Assembly (NCBI GenBank): GCA_035250505.1
Contig: DATFFC010000195.1
Location: 1 to 10,779 of the forward strand
DNA length: 10,779 bases
Origin: DASSBQ01 sp035250505
Lineage (GTDB): Bacteria > Nitrospirota > Nitrospiria > Nitrospirales > Nitrospiraceae
Direction of reading: 5' to 3'
In this document: positions 5,911 to 10,779 of the stretch, piece by piece
Layout: each line of letters starts with the position of its first letter
How positions within the stretch are numbered: the stretch's first letter is position 1
Notes under the pieces: model-generated
Databases searched by the model: none
The model's input: the letters and a program-made list of their open reading frames with translations, nothing else
What the model was told of the DNA's origin: nothing
Program-made: the position numbers and the translations under genes

Positions 5911-6603
5911 TTAGCCCAGGGGCGGCGCCGGCTTGGGAAGGCTCAACAGAGACTTGTTCTCTCGATCCTTGCCGAACGCCAAGGCGACGGCGACAAAAGA
6001 AAATCCAAACACCACAAACATGAGGAGGAACATCGTCACCGAGAGGGCGCCGGCCGTCACCGCCCAGATCGTTGAATCTTCCCACCGGGATTGCAGGCGC
6101 TGGGATTCTTCTTTGCGGATCTCAGCGACCGTCCGGGTAATGGAGTCCATCGTGCGCTTGTCATGATTCGCCAGCACCACATTGCCCGCGGCGTGAACCC
6201 CCTCGAGATGGCGGGCGACGATCGGTTCACCGAGTTGATCCATGCGCTCATCGACTTGCCGCACCAATTGCACGACGTGGCGTTGCTGAACGTTGTTGTC
6301 CCGCGTCAGATCGATCAGCCGCCGCAGATGCCCGCGGGCTGCTTCCAATGAGTCGCGATAGGGAAACAGAAAATGCTCGGCTCCCGTGAGGATATAGCCT
6401 CGCTGGCCTGTTTCCGCCTTCGTCAGTGATGCCACCATCGATTCCAATTCGAGCAACACGTCTTGCGCCCGCGAAACCGATTGTGTGGTGCTGCGAAAAT
6501 GCAGCAGGCTCAGGAATCCTGCCGCCGCCACCGATTGAGCGGCAATGAAGGCGACCGCAAGCGCGATAAAGACTGCTGTTCGTGAAAGACCCGGCCATTT
6601 CAT
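5911..6603 (-). CDS. CHASE3-domain membrane protein without an output domain
   Basis: This 230-residue protein has one transmembrane segment at about residues 8-34 and an extracytoplasmic helical region at about 35-175. A long hydrophobic stretch follows at about 179-210, and a 20-residue cytoplasmic tail ends in PKPAPPLG. The extracytoplasmic part carries the CHASE3 signature K-A-E-T-G-Q-R-G-Y-I-L-T-G near residues 62-74, typical of sensor kinases, cyclases and chemoreceptors. Here no HAMP, kinase, GGDEF or methyl-accepting domain follows, and no alternative frame downstream supplies one. The start is chosen at the ATG at 6603, which has AAGG 7 bases upstream and gives a normal N-terminus. 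A TTG at 6663 opens a longer frame but coincides with a promoter-like -35. The protein may sense a periplasmic signal and act through a partner, or have a purely structural role. Domain identity is fairly sure; the function is not. Confidence 0.8.
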   Translation of the reverse strand: MKWPGLSRTAVFIALAVAFIAAQSVAAAGFLSLLHFRSTTQSVSRAQDVLLELESMVASLTKAETGQRGYILTGAEHFLFPYRDSLEAARGHLRRLIDLTRDNNVQQRHVVQLVRQVDERMDQLGEPIVARHLEGVHAAGNVVLANHDKRTMDSITRTVAEIRKEESQRLQSRWEDSTIWAVTAGALSVTMFLLMFVVFGFSFVAVALAFGKDRENKSLLSLPKPAPPLG

Positions 6604-6633
6604 AATGGTACCTTGATATGTCGATGATTCTCT

Positions 6634-6663
6634 TACATAGTCGCCCGCAGGAGTCCTAGTCAA
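6634..6663 (-). promoter_or_regulatory. Candidate promoter of the CHASE3 gene
   Basis: On the minus strand TTGACT (complement of 6658-6663, five of six to consensus) is followed after 18 bp by TATGTA (complement of 6634-6639), a weak -10. The start would fall near 6627, giving a leader of about 24 bases before the ATG at 6603. It suggests the gene is transcribed separately from ftsH, whose stop is 221 bp upstream. Confidence 0.35.
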
Positions 6664-6824
6664 TCCCTTTCTTTCGGCCGGAGCCGAGAAGCCCGATGTA
6701 TTACCGGAGAGCGGTGAGTGAGGTTATTTCATACTTATTCGCAGCCATGCTTGTCTGACGATGACGAGATTGAGCGCCGGATCTGTCTCGGACATGCCGA
6801 TGCTCGATTCACAAGCACACGCGT

Positions 6825-8945
6825 CTATGAAAGTCGCGATGCCGAATTCGCGCGAGACGGACCGGCACTGCTGCCGCCCGAGGCGTGGATCGGCAGCATT
6901 CCGGTTTCAAGGGCCGGCGCAGGGGGCAACCCCGTGACCTCCAGAATTTCCTGCTCGTTGAGAGTCTCCCGCGACAGCAGCGCTTCGGCGAGTGCGTCCA
7001 GCTGCTTGCGGTGCGCGGTCAGGAGTCGCTTCGCCTCATCGTGGCTCTGGCCGATGATCTTGCGCACCTCGTCGTCGATGGCTTCAGCCGTCTCCTCGCT
7101 GAACGGCTTTACACCGGTAAAACCGCCGGAGCCGCCCAGATAGGGATTTTCCTGCGGCGCGAGCTGCACCAATCCGAGCCGTTCGCTCATGCCCCAGCGC
7201 GTCACCATGCGGCGGGCGATGCCGGTGGCTTGCTCGATGTCGTTTTCGGCGCCGGTCGTCTTGGTGCCGTAGACGATCTCCTCCGCCGCACGGCCTCCCA
7301 GCATGCCGACGATCCTTGCACGCAGATAGGCTTCCGGATAGTTGTATCGATCGCTGTCAGGTCGCTGATAAGTGACACCCAGGGCCTGTCCGCGCGGGAC
7401 GATCGTCACCCGGTTCACCGGGTCCGCCCCGGGCACGACGAGACCGAGAATCGCATGCCCGCCCTCATGGTAGGCGATGCGCTCCCGATCGGCATGGCTC
7501 ATGAGGATCGGACGCTCGGGCCCGAGCACGATCTTCTCCAGCGCGTCGAGGAAGTCCTTGTGACGGACGTCGTTCTGCTCGCGGCGCGCCGCCAGCAGCG
7601 CCGCCTCATTGACGAGATTCTTGAGGTCGGCCCCCGACAGTCCGGGCGTAATGGCGGCAAGATCTCCTAAGACGGCGTCGTTCGCGAGCGGCACGTGTCT
7701 GGTGTGGACTTTAAGAATCGCCTCCCGCCCGGTCTTATCCGGGAGGTTCACGACGACGCGTCGGTCGAAGCGGCCGGGTCGCAGGAGCGCTTTGTCGAGC
7801 ACGTCCGGCTGGTTTGTCGCCGCCAGGACAATGATGCCCTCCCGGCTTGAGAAGCCGTCCATTTCAGTCAAGATCTGATTCAGGGTCTGCTCCTGCTCGC
7901 TCGAGCCTCCGATCGTCATCTGTCCACGCGCGCGCCCGATGGCATCCAATTCGTCGATGAAGACGATGGCCGGCGCATGCTCGCGCGCTTCCTTGAAGAG
8001 GTCCCGCACCCTCGCTGCGCCCACCCCGACGATCATCTCCACAAATTCCGCGGCGCTCATCGAAAAAAACGGCACACCGGCCTCTCCCGCCACCGCTTTC
8101 GCCAACAAGGTCTTTCCCGTGCCGGGCGCGCCGACCAGCAGCACGCCTTTCGGAGCGGTCCCGCCCAGGCGGGTGTATTTCTTGGTATCCCTGAGAAAAT
8201 CCACGATCTCGACCAACTCGTTCTCGGCTTCATCGATGCCGGCGACGTCATCAAACGTGACCTTCGTATCCTTGTCCTGATCATACCGGCGCGCTCGGCT
8301 CTTCCCGATGCCCGTCAGGCCGGCCCCCATGCCGCCTCCCTGCTGAGCCGCGCGCCGGAACAGCCAGAGATAAAAGCCAATGAAGAAGAGAGCCGGGCCG
8401 AAGCCAAACAGCAGCCTCGCCCAGAGACTGCCGCCTTCGTCGATCGGTTCAGCGCTGATCTCGACCTTGTTCTCGATCAGAAACGCTTCCAAGCCAGGGT
8501 CCGCGAACGAGGGCAGTGTCGTCGTGAACGCGCTCGCCGTCTTAGGGGGGTGATCCGGGGGCACCCACCCGCGCTTGGTTGCGGGTTTTGCATCCCCTCC
8601 GGGCGCCGCATTCTGGTCGTGGGCGGGCGGATAGGTGATGGGTGTCGCAAAGCGGCCCGTAATGGTGTCGCCCCGACTGTAGATCGCCTGGACGTTATCC
8701 TTCCTGACCTCTTCCTTGAATACGGTATAAGGTACGGTGAGCGGCTCTTCGGCTCCCGGCATGAGGAGGCGCACCAACAAATAATTGGTCAGCAAAATGA
8801 GAATGAACCAGAACCAGGTTTTTCCCGGCGGCATCTTTGCCCATTCGTTGTTCTTTGCGGTTCCGGATCTTGCGTCGTCAGGCGGCACGCGCCCGGCCGA
8901 TTCGGAGTCGTCGTTGCGTCGGGTCTGTTGCCCCGTCAAGCTCAT
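6825..8945 (-). CDS. ftsH: FtsH, membrane-anchored AAA+ zinc metalloprotease
   Basis: FtsH is a hexameric inner-membrane protease that extracts and degrades damaged or regulated membrane and cytosolic proteins. From the ATG at 8945 it is 706 residues, longer than the usual 600-650. A hydrophilic N-terminal extension of about 42 residues precedes TM1 (about 44-62). A periplasmic domain with a Pro/Ala/Lys-rich insertion follows, then TM2 (about 178-196). The AAA+ module has Walker A GAPGTGKT (272-279), Walker B FIDELD (329-334) and the arginine-finger region LLRPGRFDR (387-395). The protease domain has the zinc motif HEGGH (493-497, E494 catalytic) and a likely third ligand, Asp569, in TGAENDIEQ. 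The pore loop reads MIVG with Ile305, where FtsH normally has Phe. TGAGGA 8 bases upstream supports this start over a TTG at 8960. The C-terminus is a low-complexity Ser/Gly/Ala tail. It is divergent from mrpA. Confidence 0.97.
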   Translation of the reverse strand: MSLTGQQTRRNDDSESAGRVPPDDARSGTAKNNEWAKMPPGKTWFWFILILLTNYLLVRLLMPGAEEPLTVPYTVFKEEVRKDNVQAIYSRGDTITGRFATPITYPPAHDQNAAPGGDAKPATKRGWVPPDHPPKTASAFTTTLPSFADPGLEAFLIENKVEISAEPIDEGGSLWARLLFGFGPALFFIGFYLWLFRRAAQQGGGMGAGLTGIGKSRARRYDQDKDTKVTFDDVAGIDEAENELVEIVDFLRDTKKYTRLGGTAPKGVLLVGAPGTGKTLLAKAVAGEAGVPFFSMSAAEFVEMIVGVGAARVRDLFKEAREHAPAIVFIDELDAIGRARGQMTIGGSSEQEQTLNQILTEMDGFSSREGIIVLAATNQPDVLDKALLRPGRFDRRVVVNLPDKTGREAILKVHTRHVPLANDAVLGDLAAITPGLSGADLKNLVNEAALLAARREQNDVRHKDFLDALEKIVLGPERPILMSHADRERIAYHEGGHAILGLVVPGADPVNRVTIVPRGQALGVTYQRPDSDRYNYPEAYLRARIVGMLGGRAAEEIVYGTKTTGAENDIEQATGIARRMVTRWGMSERLGLVQLAPQENPYLGGSGGFTGVKPFSEETAEAIDDEVRKIIGQSHDEAKRLLTAHRKQLDALAEALLSRETLNEQEILEVTGLPPAPALETGMLPIHASGGSSAGPSRANSASRLS

Positions 8946-9161
8946 GGTCGGATTCCTCAATATATTAATGGCGATCAGACAGAGAGTACTGAGTCAGTGA
9001 GGACAGTACCACCCGGGCTCTTGTCTGAACAAGGTGCGCCAGCGGTCCGCATGCGACGGTGCCGCCAAAGTCTTTCGCGACCACGATGCGGACGCTGACC
9101 GTCGGCACAATCTCTTGTAGCACGGGCAAGAGTAGTCGGATAAGGTGAAGCCACATAATCC
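8946..9161. promoter_or_regulatory. Divergent ftsH-mrpA control region with an 11-bp palindrome
   Basis: This 216-bp spacer must carry the start signals for ftsH (leftward) and mrpA (rightward). TGAGGA at 8954-8959 is the ftsH ribosome binding site. ACTGAGTCAGT at 8988-8998 is a perfect palindrome around a central G. It overlaps GTACTG (8986-8991), which is repeated in inverted form as CAGTAC at 9004-9009, an arrangement like an operator. A further hairpin, CTTGT (9020-9024) with ACAAG (9029-9033), lies next to it. I could not identify convincing -35/-10 pairs for either gene. The role of the palindrome is inference. Confidence 0.4.
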
Positions 9162-10779
9162 ATGTATTCAATGAGTGTCCCGATCATCATACTGCTTCCC
9201 TTCGTCGCGGGCGCGTCGGCTACGCTGTTGGCTCAGCGTCGAGGGTTCGCCGCCGCCGCCTGGGCCGCCGCCGTGCCGGTTGCCGGCAGCCTTGTGCTGC
9301 TAGCCCGTGAAGCGCCCGAGATCCTGGCCGGCGAACAGGTCATCATGAGTTGGCGTTGGCTGCCGGACCTCGGCCTGAACCTATCGTTCAGGCTCGACGG
9401 GCTGGGTCTCCTGTTCGGATTGCTGATTCTCGGCATTGGGTTGCTCGTCATTCTCTACGCCCGCTATTACCTGTCCGCGCAAGACCGCATCGGCAAGTTT
9501 TATGCGCTGCTTATGCTCTTCATGACCGCGATGCTCGGCATCGTCTTTTCGGAGAACGCCCTCCTGTTCCTGATGTTCTGGGAACTGACGAGTCTCTCGT
9601 CCTTTCTATTGATCGGGTTCTGGACCCACAGCCCTCTTTCTCGACAGGGCGCGCGCATGGCCTTCGCCGTCACCGGCGGCGGCGGCCTGGCGTTGCTTGC
9701 CGGGATGTTGATCATCGGCGGCATCGCGGGAAGTTTCGAGCTGTCCGCCTGGTTTGCGGGACGCGAGGCAATTCGGAACCATCCTCATTTCAATGTTGCG
9801 CTCAGCCTGATCCTGCTGGGCGCATTCACCAAGTCGGCGCAATTTCCGTTTCACTTCTGGCTGCCTGCGGCGATGGCTGCGCCCACGCCGGTGTCGGCTT
9901 ACCTGCACTCCGCTACGATGGTGAAGGCGGGAGTGTTCTTGCTCGCAAGGCTCTACCCCTTGCTCGGCGGGAATCTCGTATTCGAATACGTGACGACGAC
10001 CGTGGGTTTGACGACGATGGTGTTCGGCGCCTATGTGGCAATGTTTAGGCATGATCTCAAAGGGTTGCTCGCCTATTCGACGATCAGCCACCTGGGTTTG
10101 ATCATGTTTTTATTGGGCTTGGATACGCCGAGTTCTTCCCTAGCCGCTGTGTTTCATGTCGGCAACCATGCGACGTTCAAGGCCTCACTCTTCATGGCGG
10201 CCGGCATCATCGATCACGAGTGCGGGACTCGCGACATGCGTCGGCTGGGTGGCTTGTGGCGGCATATGCCGCAGACCGCGGCACTCGCGATCGTGGCCGC
10301 GTCGGCAATGGCCGGTGTGCCGCTCTTCAACGGTTTTCTCTCCAAGGAAATGTTTTTCGCGGAGGCCCTCGACGTCCATGGCATTCCCCTGTTGGAGGAC
10401 ATCGCGCCGGCCGCCGTCACTCTGGGTTCGATGTTCAGCGTGGCCTATTCCATCCGCTTCATTCATGATGTGTTCTTCGACCAGCCACATGATCTTCCGC
10501 ACCAGCCGCACAAACCGCCCCGTTATATGAAAATCCCGGCCGAAGTACTGGCGGTCGTGTGCATCGCGGTCGGCGTGTTGCCCGGGTACACAGTCGCGCC
10601 GTTGGTAGATGTGGCGGCACGGGCGGTGGTGGAAGATACGCTTCCTCCGTATCGGATCGCTCTGTGGCATGGGTTTTCGCTCCCCCTCGTCATGAGCGCC
10701 CTCGCGCTTGCCGGCGGCGCAGTGATCTACTGGCTGCTGCGACGTCAATACGATCTGCATCTGCATGTGCCGGTGCGTT
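9162..10779 (+). CDS. mrpA: MrpA-type large subunit of multisubunit Na+/H+ antiporter (3' end cut off by window)
   Basis: MrpA is the large NuoL-like membrane subunit of the Mrp Na+/H+ antiporter, which exchanges sodium for protons and supports pH and sodium homeostasis. The visible 539 residues are mostly hydrophobic helices. They closely follow Bacillus MrpA as I recall it: FWELTSLSSFLLIG (Glu141), GAFTKSAQFPFHFWLP (Lys224), APTPVSAYLHSATMVKAG (His249, Lys255), NHATFKASLFMAAGIIDHE (Lys340) and NGFLSKEMFF (Lys395). These charged residues in membrane helices are the proton-path positions shared with complex I antiporter subunits. An in-frame TAA at 9156-9158 limits the start to the ATG at 9162 or the one at 9171; the ribosome binding site is poor for both. 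The frame stays open to the window edge, so the C-terminal part (full MrpA is usually 750 residues or more) and the other mrp genes should follow. A DabB-like transporter is less likely, given the IIDHECGTRD block. Confidence 0.93.
   Translation, partial: MYSMSVPIIILLPFVAGASATLLAQRRGFAAAAWAAAVPVAGSLVLLAREAPEILAGEQVIMSWRWLPDLGLNLSFRLDGLGLLFGLLILGIGLLVILYARYYLSAQDRIGKFYALLMLFMTAMLGIVFSENALLFLMFWELTSLSSFLLIGFWTHSPLSRQGARMAFAVTGGGGLALLAGMLIIGGIAGSFELSAWFAGREAIRNHPHFNVALSLILLGAFTKSAQFPFHFWLPAAMAAPTPVSAYLHSATMVKAGVFLLARLYPLLGGNLVFEYVTTTVGLTTMVFGAYVAMFRHDLKGLLAYSTISHLGLIMFLLGLDTPSSSLAAVFHVGNHATFKASLFMAAGIIDHECGTRDMRRLGGLWRHMPQTAALAIVAASAMAGVPLFNGFLSKEMFFAEALDVHGIPLLEDIAPAAVTLGSMFSVAYSIRFIHDVFFDQPHDLPHQPHKPPRYMKIPAEVLAVVCIAVGVLPGYTVAPLVDVAARAVVEDTLPPYRIALWHGFSLPLVMSALALAGGAVIYWLLRRQYDLHLHVPVR

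Noticed and set aside
8962..8967. TAATAT on the minus strand as an ftsH -10 box
   Set aside because: A start about 7 bases downstream would fall inside the ftsH Shine-Dalgarno sequence at 8954-8959, and there is no -35 match at the right distance.
7977..9098. A 373-codon plus-strand frame opposite ftsH
   Set aside because: It is antisense to a clear FtsH, with low-complexity Arg-rich composition and no ribosome binding site or domain. The similar plus-strand frames at 3930-4867 opposite sucA are rejected for the same reason.
8965..9190. Short minus-strand frames in the ftsH-mrpA spacer that could encode a small protein upstream of ftsH
   Set aside because: Two overlapping frames are open, both without a good ribosome binding site, and neither product resembles a known family. 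They occupy the only space available for the divergent promoters.

Overview
The window is a GC-rich bacterial chromosome segment with ordinary housekeeping and bioenergetic genes and no mobile element, CRISPR array, tRNA or rRNA that I can see. The gene content (2-oxoglutarate dehydrogenase genes, a small periplasmic c-type cytochrome, a free-standing CHASE3 sensor, FtsH and an Mrp-type antiporter) and the sequence style suggest a Nitrospirota (Nitrospira-like) organism. That assignment is an impression from sequence feel and gene content; no taxonomic marker lies in the window.

Layout. 1-465 has no convincing gene but holds structured DNA: two inverted arrays of a degenerate 7-bp unit, a perfect 10-bp inverted repeat, and a hairpin just before a strong ribosome binding site. 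466-825 (+) is a small predicted lipoprotein. 826-1188 has no intact gene but contains a good sigma70-like promoter pointing into a GATC-rich imperfect tandem repeat. 5065-1189 (-) is a two-gene operon, sucA then sucB, overlapping by 11 bp and encoding E1 and E2 of 2-oxoglutarate dehydrogenase; no E3 (lpd) gene is adjacent. 5066-5490 is the divergent spacer to a small cytochrome c gene (+) broken by two -1 frameshifts, both at GGG runs. 6603-5911 (-) is a two-TM CHASE3 protein with no output domain, convergent with the cytochrome. 8945-6825 (-) is ftsH. A 216-bp divergent spacer with a palindrome separates it from mrpA (+), which starts at 9162 and runs off the end of the window.

How they work together. 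SucA and SucB decarboxylate 2-oxoglutarate and transfer the succinyl group to CoA in the TCA cycle. FtsH is the membrane AAA+ protease for quality control. MrpA is the large NuoL-like subunit of a multisubunit Na+/H+ antiporter, so the rest of an mrp operon is expected downstream. The cytochrome, if functional, would carry electrons in the periplasm.

I do not see an obviously new multi-gene system. The points most worth a second look are a SucB with no peripheral subunit-binding (E3-binding) domain, the doubly frameshifted cytochrome c, the solo CHASE3 protein, an FtsH with Ile in place of the pore-loop Phe, and the structured non-coding DNA at 1-465 and 844-1188.
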